Shown piece after piece: positions 49,652-57,764 of a DNA stretch of 64,000 bases. Below the pieces are notes generated by a model that made no database searches, was not told the DNA's origin, and worked only from the letters and a program-made list of their open reading frames with translations. Every line of letters starts with the position of its first letter. The stretch's first letter is position 1. The stretch is from Candidatus Korobacter versatilis (lineage in GTDB: Bacteria; Acidobacteriota; Terriglobia; Terriglobales; Acidobacteriaceae). A program made the translations under genes and the position numbers. The stretch lies in NCBI GenBank assembly GCA_016185395.1, contig JACPNR010000004.1, forward strand, positions 434,001 through 498,000. The letters are read 5' to 3'.

Positions 49652-51186
49652 TGGGCATGCTGAACCTGGGCGCCATCAACGCGAGCATCCTCACGCTGGT
49701 CACGTTCCTGCCCGCCATCGGCGCGCTCGTCCTTGCCGTCTTTCCGCGCAAAGTCATCGCCGAGCGCTGGTTCGCTCTCGGCATCTCGCTCGTCAACTTC
49801 ATCTTCTCGCTCCATCTGCTGCGTTCGGACATCCCGACACAGCTCTCGACTGCGACCGTCTTCCAGTTCGAGATCGACATTCCGTGGATCACCTCGCCAA
49901 ACATCCACTACCACCTTGGCGTCGACGGCATCTCGGTGTGGCTCGTCATCCTGACCACGTTCCTCGTGCCGCTCAGCATCCTGGTCTCGTGGCACTCGGT
50001 GTCGCATCGCGTGAAGGAGTTCTACGTCCTCATCCTGCTGCTCGAGACCGCGATGATCGGCGTCTTCCTCGCGCTCGACATGTTCCTGTTCTACGTTTTC
50101 TGGGAAGCCACGCTCATCCCCATGGCGCTCCTCATCGGCATTTGGGGACACGAGCGGCGCATCTATGCTTCCGTAAAGTTCTTCCTCTACACCGCCATCG
50201 CCTCGGTCTTCATGCTCGGAGCCATCATCTGGCTCTATTCGCACTTCCACACCTTCGACTTCGCCACCATCAAGCAGGCGCTGCAGACGAACCCGAGCGA
50301 GATCTCGTGGATGGCCTCTTTCTGGCTCTTCCTCGGCTTCTTCATCGCCTTCGCGGTGAAGGTCCCGCTCTGGCCGCTGCACACCTGGCTGCCGGACGCA
50401 CACGTCGAAGCGCCCACCGCCGGCTCCGTGCTGCTCGCCGGCGTGCTCCTCAAGATGGGCACCTACGGCCTGCTGCGCTTCAATGTGGGACTCTTCCCCG
50501 ACCAGGCGCGATTTAACGGCCCCTGGATCATGACGCTGGCCATCGTCGGCGTGATCTACGGCGCGCTCGTGGCCATGGTGCAGCCCAACCTGAAGAAGCT
50601 CATCGCGTATTCGTCCGTGAGCCATCTCGGCTTCGTCGTGCTCGGAATCTTCTCGCTGACCACGTTCGGCATGGACGGCGCTGTTTTCCAGATGCTCAAC
50701 CACGGCGTCTCCACCGGCGCTCTCTTCATGCTCGCCGGCATGCTCTACGAGCGTCGCCACACCTACGAGATCAAGAACTATGGCGGACTGGCCACGCCCA
50801 TGCCGCTCTACGCCACCTTCTTCCTCGTCATCACGCTCTCCTCCATCGGGCTGCCGCTGCTCAATGGGTTCGTCGGCGAGTTCCTCATCCTCGCCGGAGC
50901 ATTCCAGGCGAAGGCGCTGTGGGGGGCGCTCGCCGCGACTGGCGTGATCTGGAGCGCCTGTTACATGCTCTGGATGTACCAGCGCGTTTTCTACGGCGCC
51001 GTCACGGACGATCACAACGCCCACTTGCCCGACATCGACGCGCGCGAGCGCCTCGCGCTCTGGCCCACCGTGATTGCCGCGCTCATCATGGGACTCGCCC
51101 CGTGGTGGTGGCTTGCTCGCATCGATTCCGGCGTGCTCAAGCTGCTGCCCACGCTAAAGACCATCACCCAGGTGATCGGACGCTGA
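49651..51186 (+). CDS. nuoM: NADH-quinone oxidoreductase subunit M
   Basis: 511 residues from the ATG at 49651, overlapping the nuoL stop (TGATG). Antiporter-like; YVFWEATLIPMALLIGIWG carries the key Glu, WPLHTWLPDAHVEAPTAGSV and KKLIAYSSVSHLGFVVLG the channel Lys and His. Proton translocation in the membrane arm. Confidence 0.97.
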
Positions 51187-51188
51187 CG

Positions 51189-52655
51189 ATGAATCCCATC
51201 ACCAATACCGATTACGTCACCATCCTGCCCGAGCTGGTGCTCGCCGCCTTCGGTCTCATCGTGATGCTGGTGGAGCCGTTCGTCACCAAGGGCGGCAGCC
51301 GCAAGCCGCTCGGATACCTCGCCTGCCTCGGCGCGCTCGCGTCGCTCGCCGCCACCTGGTACCAGGCCGGCTCGCCCTACACCCAGGGATTCTTCAAGAT
51401 GGTGCTGGTGGACCACTTCAGCGTCTTCTTCCACGTGGTCATCGCGCTCGTGCTCTTCGTTGCGCTGCTCGGTTCGCTCGATTACGTCGAGCGCCAGCAC
51501 ATCCGCGCCGGCGAGTTCTACGCGCTTATGCTCTTCGGCGCCGTCGGCATGGACTTAATGTCCTCCGCAACCGAGCTCGTCCTCATCTTCATCGCGCTCG
51601 AGATCTCGTCCATCTCCACCTACATCCTCGCGGGCATGCGCCGCCGCGTGGCCATCAGCGCCGAAGCCTCGCTGAAATACTTCCTGCTCGGGTCGTTCGC
51701 CACCGGCTTCTTCCTCTACGGCGTCTCGCTGATGTTCGGCGCCACCGGGACCACGAGCATCCTGGCCATCGGGCCGCAGCTCCACGCCGGCGGCTTCAAC
51801 CCGCTCGTGTTCGCCGCCGTCGCCCTCATGTTCGTGGGGCTCGGCTTCAAGATCGCCTCTGCGCCGTTCCACGTCTGGACGCCCGACGTCTACGAAGGCG
51901 CGCCCGCTCCCGTGGTCGCCTTCATGTCCACCGCGCCCAAGGCCGCCGCTTTCGCGGTGCTGCTCCGCGTACTCTTCGCCGCCTGGACTCCGGGCTGGTT
52001 CTGGCCCGTCTGGATCTCCGCCGCGCTCTCCATGACGCTCGGCAACATCGGCGCGCTTCGCCAGACGAACATCAAGCGCATGCTCGCGTATTCCTCCATC
52101 GCGCACGCCGGATACCTGCTCGTTGCTTTTGCTGCCTCCAAAGCCGCGGACACCGCCGGCATCTCCGCCGCCATCTTCTATACGGCCGCCTACGCCGCCA
52201 TGAACGTGGGCGCGTTCCTTGTGATCTCGCACCTCGCTGGCGAAGGTGAGCGCTTCGTCGCCATCGACGATTACGCGGGACTCTCCCGCCGCCAGCCCGC
52301 CGTCGCGGCCTCGCTAGCCCTCCTGTTGTTGAGTTTGATCGGCATCCCCGCGACCGGCGGGTTCTTCGCCAAGTTCTACGTCTTCAGCGCGGCGCTGCAG
52401 GCGAACCTCGTCGGACTCACTATCCTCGGTCTCATCAATAGCGGCATCGCGGCGTACTACTATCTGCGCGTCATCGTCGTCATGTACATGCGCGAGCACC
52501 CGGCAGAGCACGAGCACGGACACGGCGCCGAACGCATCACCATCCCGGAAGGCGTCGCCCTCACGCTGAGCGTCCTCGCCACTTTGTATCTGGGGATAAT
52601 GCCAAACCGCGTCCTGCAGTTGGCCATCGAGGCCGCAAAGGATTTGCTCCGGTAA
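51189..52655 (+). CDS. nuoN: NADH-quinone oxidoreductase subunit N
   Basis: 488 residues, third antiporter-like subunit. FIALEISSISTYILAGMRR, APFHVWTPDVYEGAPAPVVAFMST and KRMLAYSSIAHAGYLLVAF are diagnostic. It is the last gene of the cluster; the next genes run the opposite way, with a 7-bp repeat array in the short gap. Confidence 0.97.
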   Translation: MNPITNTDYVTILPELVLAAFGLIVMLVEPFVTKGGSRKPLGYLACLGALASLAATWYQAGSPYTQGFFKMVLVDHFSVFFHVVIALVLFVALLGSLDYVERQHIRAGEFYALMLFGAVGMDLMSSATELVLIFIALEISSISTYILAGMRRRVAISAEASLKYFLLGSFATGFFLYGVSLMFGATGTTSILAIGPQLHAGGFNPLVFAAVALMFVGLGFKIASAPFHVWTPDVYEGAPAPVVAFMSTAPKAAAFAVLLRVLFAAWTPGWFWPVWISAALSMTLGNIGALRQTNIKRMLAYSSIAHAGYLLVAFAASKAADTAGISAAIFYTAAYAAMNVGAFLVISHLAGEGERFVAIDDYAGLSRRQPAVAASLALLLLSLIGIPATGGFFAKFYVFSAALQANLVGLTILGLINSGIAAYYYLRVIVVMYMREHPAEHEHGHGAERITIPEGVALTLSVLATLYLGIMPNRVLQLAIEAAKDLLR

Positions 52656-52664
52656 CGGCTACTC

Positions 52665-52706
52665 AAAGCCCAAAGCTCACAGCTCAAAGCTCGAAGCTCA
52701 CAATTC
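52665..52706. repeat. 7-bp tandem repeat array at the ABC permease stop codon
   Basis: Six consecutive heptamers on the plus strand (AAAGCCC, AAAGCTC, ACAGCTC, AAAGCTC, GAAGCTC, ACAATTC). They fill the gap between nuoN and the convergent permease gene and overlap its TGA stop. On the permease strand several units end in TGA. Confidence 0.75.
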
Positions 52707-53406
52707 ACTCCACCGCCAGCGTGACGTCCCGCCGCTCGAATATCCATCCCGCGAGCAACCACAGCGCCACGCACTCCGCCAGTGCCAGCGTCAGCACACC
52801 GCTCTCGACTGCCAGCGGCTGCTCCAGCGTGAAGCTGAGCGCGTGCTTGATGAGCGCCACCGCCGGCATCGCCCGCGCCCACCATGTCCACCCCATCTTC
52901 TCCAGGGCTATCGGCGCCGCCAGTACCATGCCTGCCGCGCCGGTGGCGAGCAGCGGATGCAGGAAGGTCGTAAAGAGTATCGTCACCACCGAGACCAGCA
53001 GGCTGGCCACCAACAGGTGCAGCATCATCACTACTGCGGTCTGGATCGGCGCGTGCCGAAACAGCACGAACAGGCTGGCGAACACCGCGGCCTGGTAGCT
53101 GGCAGTCGAGAGATTCACGCCCCCGATCATTCCGGCAATGTACTCGCGCCGCGTGACCGCCTTCGACAGCACGGCGATGATCTGCCGCGATTTGCGGTCC
53201 GTCTGAATCAGCGATGCCGCGATCACCACGCTGAAGAACGTCCCATAGGCCGCCACTTGCTTGAAGACGGCCAGCACGTCGTCCTCGCGCCCGTCTCCCG
53301 CGAACAACATCATCCCCGTGATGCCCGTGATATAGGCGAACATCACCAGCAGAAACCAGCGCTGCTCGCGCACCACGTTCGTCGCCAGCAGCCACACGCG
53401 CCTCAT
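52705..53406 (-). CDS. ABC-2 type transporter permease
   Basis: 233 residues with about six membrane helices (WFLLVMFAYITGITGMMLF, GTFFSVVIAASLI, LASLLVSVVTILFTTFLHPLLA, CVALWLLAGWIF). The cytoplasmic LIQTDRKSRQIIAVLSKAVTRREYIAG resembles the elbow region of ABC-2 permeases. The start overlaps the ATPase stop by 4 bases, so the two make one exporter. Substrate unknown. Confidence 0.85.
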   Translation of the reverse strand: MRRVWLLATNVVREQRWFLLVMFAYITGITGMMLFAGDGREDDVLAVFKQVAAYGTFFSVVIAASLIQTDRKSRQIIAVLSKAVTRREYIAGMIGGVNLSTASYQAAVFASLFVLFRHAPIQTAVVMMLHLLVASLLVSVVTILFTTFLHPLLATGAAGMVLAAPIALEKMGWTWWARAMPAVALIKHALSFTLEQPLAVESGVLTLALAECVALWLLAGWIFERRDVTLAVE

Positions 53407-54356
53407 CGTGCAGCTCCCGGCTTCTGCACCGTGGCACCTGGGCCAGCCTGGTTCGCCAGTGAGACGAACAAGCCTTCGAGCGACCGCCGCGCCGGATTCA
53501 CCTTCACGACTTCGCCCCCCGCCGCCCAGACTTTCTCTATCGTCGCTCGCTGCGCCGACTTCGGCACGGTAACGCGCAGCATTTCGTTCTCGAGGACAGC
53601 CTCGGGGAACGCGGCCCCACTCGCGCCACTAAACACGACCTCCGCCTCATCGCGCGACTCGAGCAGCTCGTTGGTCTTCCCCACGCGCGCCACGCGTCCC
53701 CGCACCAGGATGGCGATGCGGTCGCATATCAGCTCGATCTCCGAAAGCATGTGGGAGCTGAGGAACACCGTCTTCCCCGCCGCCTTGGCGCGCAGCAGCA
53801 GCTCGCGGACGGCGACTCTTCCCAGCGGATCGAGCGCCGACGTCGGCTCGTCCAGCACCAGCAATTCCGGATCGTTCACCAGCGCCTGCGCCAGTCCTGC
53901 GCGTTGCAGCATCCCGCGCGAGAGCTTCGCCACGTTGCGCCTGACAACATCTTCGAGCTCGAGCAGCTCCAGCATCTCCCGCGTCCGCTTGGTCAGCGTC
54001 ACGCCTCTGAGCCCGTTCAGCGCGCCGTAGTAACGCACCGCCGATTCCGCCGGGCGATGTACCAGCGCCACGTTCTCCGCCAGGAACCCGACGCGCGCCC
54101 GCGTCGCCGCATGCCCGAATCCCTTCTCCAACATCTGCCCGGCGCCCCGCGTCGGCTTCATGAAGCCCATCGCGATGTGGATCGCCGTCGTCTTGCCCGC
54201 GCCGTTCGGTCCCAGAAAGCCGAATATCTCGCCGCGCTCGACCGTCAGCGAGAACTTATCGAGCGCGGGGACAGGTGTGCGCCCAAGGAACCCGCGGTAC
54301 TCCTTCGTCACGCCATCGAATCGCAGCGCCGCATCGTTGCCCATCGCGCCTGTCAT
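53403..54356 (-). CDS. ABC transporter ATP-binding protein
   Basis: 317 residues. Walker A GPNGAGKTT (about 51-59), signature LSRGMLQR, Walker B LLVLDEPTSALD and switch His in LSSHMLSEIE are all present. The C-terminal 80 residues follow the layout of CcmA/NatA-like exporters. It pairs with the downstream permease. The gene starts shortly after the atpE terminator, so it needs its own promoter or read-through. Confidence 0.94.
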   Translation of the reverse strand: MTGAMGNDAALRFDGVTKEYRGFLGRTPVPALDKFSLTVERGEIFGFLGPNGAGKTTAIHIAMGFMKPTRGAGQMLEKGFGHAATRARVGFLAENVALVHRPAESAVRYYGALNGLRGVTLTKRTREMLELLELEDVVRRNVAKLSRGMLQRAGLAQALVNDPELLVLDEPTSALDPLGRVAVRELLLRAKAAGKTVFLSSHMLSEIELICDRIAILVRGRVARVGKTNELLESRDEAEVVFSGASGAAFPEAVLENEMLRVTVPKSAQRATIEKVWAAGGEVVKVNPARRSLEGLFVSLANQAGPGATVQKPGAAR

Positions 54357-54371
54357 TCTATAGACAAAACG

Positions 54372-54398
54372 AAAGGCCTCCGCAAAGCGGAGGCCTTT
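54372..54398 (-). terminator. Rho-independent terminator after atpE
   Basis: A perfect 12-bp stem, AAAGGCCTCCGC with GCGGAGGCCTTT, and a 3-base loop. On the minus strand it is followed by CGTTTTGTC. It lies 15 bases downstream of the atpE stop. Confidence 0.88.
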
Positions 54399-54413
54399 CC
54401 AAGAACGCCTGCG

Positions 54414-54719
54414 TTAGAGCGCGCGCAGGAAGATCATGACCCAGATGAACAGCACGAGCGACTCGATGAAGGCCAGGCCCAGAATGAGCGCCAACTGGAT
54501 CCCCGGACGTGCCGCGGGGTTCCGCGCCATGCCTTCGCACGCCGCCGACGCCACCTTCGACTGCCCGAACGCGGCCAGTGCGACCGCGAGCCCCAGACCG
54601 ATGGCCGCATACGACCAGTTTCCCGGCCCTGCCGTCTGCGGCGTCGCCTGCGCTGCCGCTGGCATAGCCCCCACCAGCAGAACGGTCCCCATCATCACGA
54701 ACATCATTACTTTCCGCAT
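54414..54719 (-). CDS. atpE: ATP synthase F0 subunit c
   Basis: 101 residues: an N-terminal extension resembling a cleavable signal peptide (MRKVMMFVMMGTVLLVGAMPAAAQA), then the normal two-helix hairpin. The polar loop is ACEGMARNPAARPG and the ion-carrying Glu is in LAFIESLVLF. A Gln in the first helix (AFGQSK) and the Ser after the Glu match two Na+-coordinating positions of Na+-type c-rings, but the following Thr and Tyr are Leu and Phe, so proton coupling is still likely. It ends the F0 unit atpI-atpB-atpE with a strong terminator. Confidence 0.93.
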   Translation of the reverse strand: MRKVMMFVMMGTVLLVGAMPAAAQATPQTAGPGNWSYAAIGLGLAVALAAFGQSKVASAACEGMARNPAARPGIQLALILGLAFIESLVLFIWVMIFLRAL

Positions 54720-54835
54720 TTCACTTTCTCCTGTCGTACCGCATTATGATCCGCCGCCAGTGGGTGGTTGACGCCATCCTCGTGCAGGCGCCCTCACGCT
54801 CGCAGCTACCTCGATGAAGCCGAATGAACCTTCCT

Positions 54836-54864
54836 GAGTACTGAGTACCGGCTACTGGGTTACT
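54836..54864. repeat. 7-bp tandem repeat array in the atpB-atpE spacer
   Basis: GAGTACT, GAGTACC, GGCTACT and one 8-base unit GGGTTACT, ending 5 bases from the atpB TAG stop on the minus strand. Similar in build to the arrays at other minus-strand gene ends here. Confidence 0.65.
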
Positions 54865-54869
54865 GCTCT

Positions 54870-55622
54870 CTAGTGCTCTTCCGACAACGCCCCGCCCAGG
54901 TACACCGCCGACAGCAGCACGAAGATGTACGTCTGGATGAGCGACACGCCGATGTGCAGAGCCAGGAAAACGATGGGCACGCCGATGGGGATGAGCGAGA
55001 AGAACGCCAGCGTCACCATGTCGCCCGCGAAGATGTTGGCGAACAAGCGCACTGTGAGCGAGAGCAGGCGCGCTAGGTGGCTCACCACTTCGATCACGAT
55101 CATCAGCGGCGCAATGCCCATCACCGGCCCGGTAAACTGCTTCACGTAATGCCAGCCCTGATGCTTGATGCCCTGGTAGTGATAGAAAGACCACGTCACC
55201 AGCGCGCAGCCGAGCGGCACCGCCGGGCTCGCCGTCGGCGAAACGAAGCCCGGCACCAGCCCGATCAGGTTCGACGTCAGGATGAACATCCCGAGCGCAG
55301 TCAGGAAACCGGTGAAGCTCTCGTGACCGTGTCCGATCAGACTGTGGCCGAGTTCGTCGACGAATCCATAAATGCCTTCGAACACATGCTGCGTCCCGCC
55401 CGGACTCTCGACCGAGAGACGCGACCGCACGAAGATGAATACGGCCGTGAGGAAGAGGACGACCAGTATCTGCATCGCGACAAAGTTGTTGATGGGCGCG
55501 GCCGGGTCATGCGGATGGATGCCGAGCGCCGTCAGCAGCGCCGTCACCGGCGCGCCGAGGATGCGATTCAGGAACCCCGTAAAGGGCAGTTGTGTCGCCG
55601 AAGCTAAAACAACCAGTGGCAT
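54870..55622 (-). CDS. atpB: ATP synthase F0 subunit a
   Basis: 250 residues with five to six membrane helices. The essential Arg lies in SLTVRLFANIFAGDMV; HIGVSLIQTYIFVLLSAVYLGGAL is the final helix pair. It forms the ion half-channels against the c-ring. Lies between atpI (19 bases upstream) and atpE; no atpF/H/A/G/D/C genes are in the window. Confidence 0.95.
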   Translation of the reverse strand: MPLVVLASATQLPFTGFLNRILGAPVTALLTALGIHPHDPAAPINNFVAMQILVVLFLTAVFIFVRSRLSVESPGGTQHVFEGIYGFVDELGHSLIGHGHESFTGFLTALGMFILTSNLIGLVPGFVSPTASPAVPLGCALVTWSFYHYQGIKHQGWHYVKQFTGPVMGIAPLMIVIEVVSHLARLLSLTVRLFANIFAGDMVTLAFFSLIPIGVPIVFLALHIGVSLIQTYIFVLLSAVYLGGALSEEH

Positions 55623-55641
55623 GTTGGATGAAGACTACAGA

Positions 55642-56085
55642 CTAGATTTCGTGCCGCAGGGCGCTCCACGCTTCGTACGCCGCTTCGCAGACCATCGCCG
55701 CCACCGGCACGAACAGGCCTGCAAGGAAGCCGTACCCACCCTGACCAGAACCTCTCAAAATAACATAGACGATAATCGCCAGCAATCCATACCGCAGCAC
55801 CGACTTCGCCACGATGCCCGCGGTCGACCGCTGCCCCGTCTGCGTGACCACGTCCGCCAGCGCGCTCACCGCCGACTTCAGCCAGAAGAAGTTCCCAGCC
55901 GCCACCACCGCGCCTGCCAGGAACCCAAGCGCGAACCGCCAACCCAGCGGCCACGCCAGCACCGGCGCGACGACAAGGGTAAGGGCGACCATCGCGCGCC
56001 CGATCCGCCCGTACGCGCCGGCAAAGAAGCGCTCGCTCGGCGACTCTACGCTTAGTTCATTCGGACTAGGCACATCATTCACCAA
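55642..56085 (-). CDS. atpI: ATP synthase subunit I (AtpI)
   Basis: 147 residues with four membrane helices (AMVALTLVVAPVLAWPLGW, FLAGAVVAAGNFFWLKSAVSAL, SVLRYGLLAIIVYVILRG, FLAGLFVPVAAMVCEAAYEA). The pattern of the ATP synthase I family, which helps c-ring assembly. A perfect 18-bp palindrome lies 13-30 bases upstream of the start. Normally adjacent to atpZ, but here a peptidase gene on the other strand separates them. Confidence 0.85.
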   Translation of the reverse strand: MVNDVPSPNELSVESPSERFFAGAYGRIGRAMVALTLVVAPVLAWPLGWRFALGFLAGAVVAAGNFFWLKSAVSALADVVTQTGQRSTAGIVAKSVLRYGLLAIIVYVILRGSGQGGYGFLAGLFVPVAAMVCEAAYEAWSALRHEI

Positions 56086-56097
56086 TGTCTATTCTGA

Positions 56098-56115
56098 GAT
56101 TGTCGTTCGACAATC
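56098..56115. promoter_or_regulatory. 18-bp palindrome between atpI and the S53 peptidase gene
   Basis: GATTGTCG, TT, CGACAATC: perfect dyad, 13-30 bases before the atpI start, in the divergent gap. Its position fits either an operator for the atp unit or a leader hairpin. Confidence 0.5.
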
Positions 56116-56191
56116 GCCGCTCCACCAGCAACCCTGCTCCCCTATTATCATCTAAGTAACTAGTCGCCGCGTCCACGCAGCGCACCACTAT

Positions 56192-57409
56192 ATGTCCCCC
56201 AGGCCCCTCGTAGTCGCCATCGCATCCCTTCTGCTCGTCTCCCTTGCAACTGCACAGGACCAGACCTCGCGCCCGGGCTTCGTCGATGACGGCGTGCGCG
56301 TCTTCGGACCTCCCGGCCCCGGCCGCGTGCGCCCCCCGGTGCGCATCATGCCCGCCGTCACCTCGAGCACGCCGACCGGCATGACGCCGTCGAAGGTCCG
56401 CAGCGCCTACGGCTTCTCGTCCATCGCCAACAAAGGCAAGGGACAGACCATCGCCATCATCGACGCCTACGATCATCCCAACATCGAGAACGACCTCGCC
56501 GTCTTCAACACCCGGTTCGGCCTGCCGCCCTGCACCACCGCCAACGGATGCTTCGTAAAGGTCTACGCCTCCGGCGCGAAGCCGGTCACCGATGCCGGAT
56601 GGGCACTCGAGATCGCGCTCGACGTGGAGTGGGCGCACGCCATCGCTCCGGAAGCGAAGATCATGCTGGTAGAGTCGGCCTCCAACTTCTCCAGCTCGCT
56701 GCTCCATGCCGTCGACGTCGCCGTGCAAAGAGGCGCGACCGTCGTCTCCATGAGCTGGGGCGGCGACGAGTGGAGTACCGAGTCTTCGCTTGACTCGCAC
56801 TTCGCCGCGAATGGCGTTTCCTTCCTCTCCGCCTCGGGCGACGACGGCACCGGCGCTGGCTGGCCCGCCGTCTCGCAGTACGTTGTCTCCGTGGGCGGTA
56901 CGTCCTTGCGCCTCACCAGTACCAGCGCGTGGAGCAGCGAGAGCGCGTGGACCGGTTCCGGTGGCGGCCGCAGCACGTACGTCACGCAGCCGAGCTACCA
57001 GAGCGCCTACGTGATCGCCGGCGCCAACGGCAAACGTTCCCAGCCTGACGTGGCCTTCAACGGCAATCCCAACACCGGCTTCGCGGTCTACGACTCCCTC
57101 ACGCTCGACGGACAGTCGGGATGGTTCCAGGTCGGCGGCACCAGCGCCGGCGCCCCACAATGGGCCGCGCTCATCGCCATCGTCAACTCCATGCGCCGCG
57201 CGCAGGGCAAGGGCAACCTCCCCAATCCGGCGAACCAGTACATCTATCAAGTCGCCAAGGCGGCGCTCACCACGCGCTTCCATGACATCACCACCGGCAC
57301 CAACGGCACCTGCGGCTCGCTCTGCAACGGCAAAGCCGGATACGACTACGTGACCGGACTCGGCACGCCCAAAGCCAACACCCTCATCCCCGCGCTGGTT
57401 GCAAAGTGA
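56192..57409 (+). CDS. Secreted S53 (sedolisin-like) serine-carboxyl peptidase
   Basis: 405 residues with signal peptide (1-21). Catalytic residues expected of sedolisins are in place: E140 and D144 (WALEIALDVEWAHAIAPEA), oxyanion Asp in SASGDDGTGAG (D217), and S318 in VGGTSAGAPQW. The C-terminal calcium site is in FHDITTG and AGYDYVTGLGTP. The propeptide, usually about 180 residues, is reduced to roughly 45, so activation may differ from family norms. It stands opposite to, and between, atpZ and atpI, apparently an insertion into the ATP synthase locus. A GC-rich hairpin follows the stop. Confidence 0.9.
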   Translation: MSPRPLVVAIASLLLVSLATAQDQTSRPGFVDDGVRVFGPPGPGRVRPPVRIMPAVTSSTPTGMTPSKVRSAYGFSSIANKGKGQTIAIIDAYDHPNIENDLAVFNTRFGLPPCTTANGCFVKVYASGAKPVTDAGWALEIALDVEWAHAIAPEAKIMLVESASNFSSSLLHAVDVAVQRGATVVSMSWGGDEWSTESSLDSHFAANGVSFLSASGDDGTGAGWPAVSQYVVSVGGTSLRLTSTSAWSSESAWTGSGGGRSTYVTQPSYQSAYVIAGANGKRSQPDVAFNGNPNTGFAVYDSLTLDGQSGWFQVGGTSAGAPQWAALIAIVNSMRRAQGKGNLPNPANQYIYQVAKAALTTRFHDITTGTNGTCGSLCNGKAGYDYVTGLGTPKANTLIPALVAK

Positions 57410-57417
57410 TTGGTAGC

Positions 57418-57435
57418 GCGGCCGCCCTCGGCCGC
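57418..57435 (+). terminator. GC hairpin after the S53 peptidase gene
   Basis: GCGGCCG pairs with CGGCCGC around CCCT, followed by GCGGCCTTTGACTTT. A plausible terminator, without a long T-run. Confidence 0.45.
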
Positions 57436-57454
57436 GGCCTTTGACTTTCCCCCG

Positions 57455-57482
57455 CTAGCGACTAGCGACCGGTGGCTAGCGA
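57455..57482. repeat. 7-bp tandem repeat array at the atpZ stop codon
   Basis: CTAGCGA, CTAGCGA, CCGGTGG, CTAGCGA on the plus strand; the last unit holds the atpZ TAG stop on the minus strand. The unit is identical to that at 37612, 20 kb away. Confidence 0.78.
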
Positions 57483-57754
57483 CTGGCTCTGAGCGCCACC
57501 CGTATCATCTGCACAAACCCGGTCACCACGCCCAGGAGCACGCCCGTCAGCGTTCCCCACTTCGTTCCCTGCCAGCGGTCCAGCCCCGCGCCCAACGCCC
57601 ATCCCACGAACGTGCAGGCGGGCAGTAAGAACCCCAGTTCGCCATACTTCGCGACCTGCTGCCACGACTTGCGCTCACGCTTTTCCGCGCCCGTCTCGCG
57701 TTCTTGGCCTGGGGAGTTGGGTTCACCGTCCGGAGACTGGGGCTCGTCGGTCAT
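57476..57754 (-). CDS. atpZ: AtpZ/AtpI-like F1F0 assembly membrane protein
   Basis: 92 residues: a charged N-terminus (about 1-35) and two membrane helices (YGELGFLLPACTFVGWALGAGLD and WGTLTGVLLGVVTGFVQMIR). This is the AtpZ pattern, a small partner of AtpI proposed to carry Ca2+/Mg2+ or assist F0 assembly. It starts 10 bases after nuoN2, joining complex I and ATP synthase genes in one minus-strand unit, and is followed by the inserted S53 gene. Confidence 0.85.
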   Translation of the reverse strand: MTDEPQSPDGEPNSPGQERETGAEKRERKSWQQVAKYGELGFLLPACTFVGWALGAGLDRWQGTKWGTLTGVLLGVVTGFVQMIRVALRASR

Positions 57755-57764
57755 AAAGGACCAG

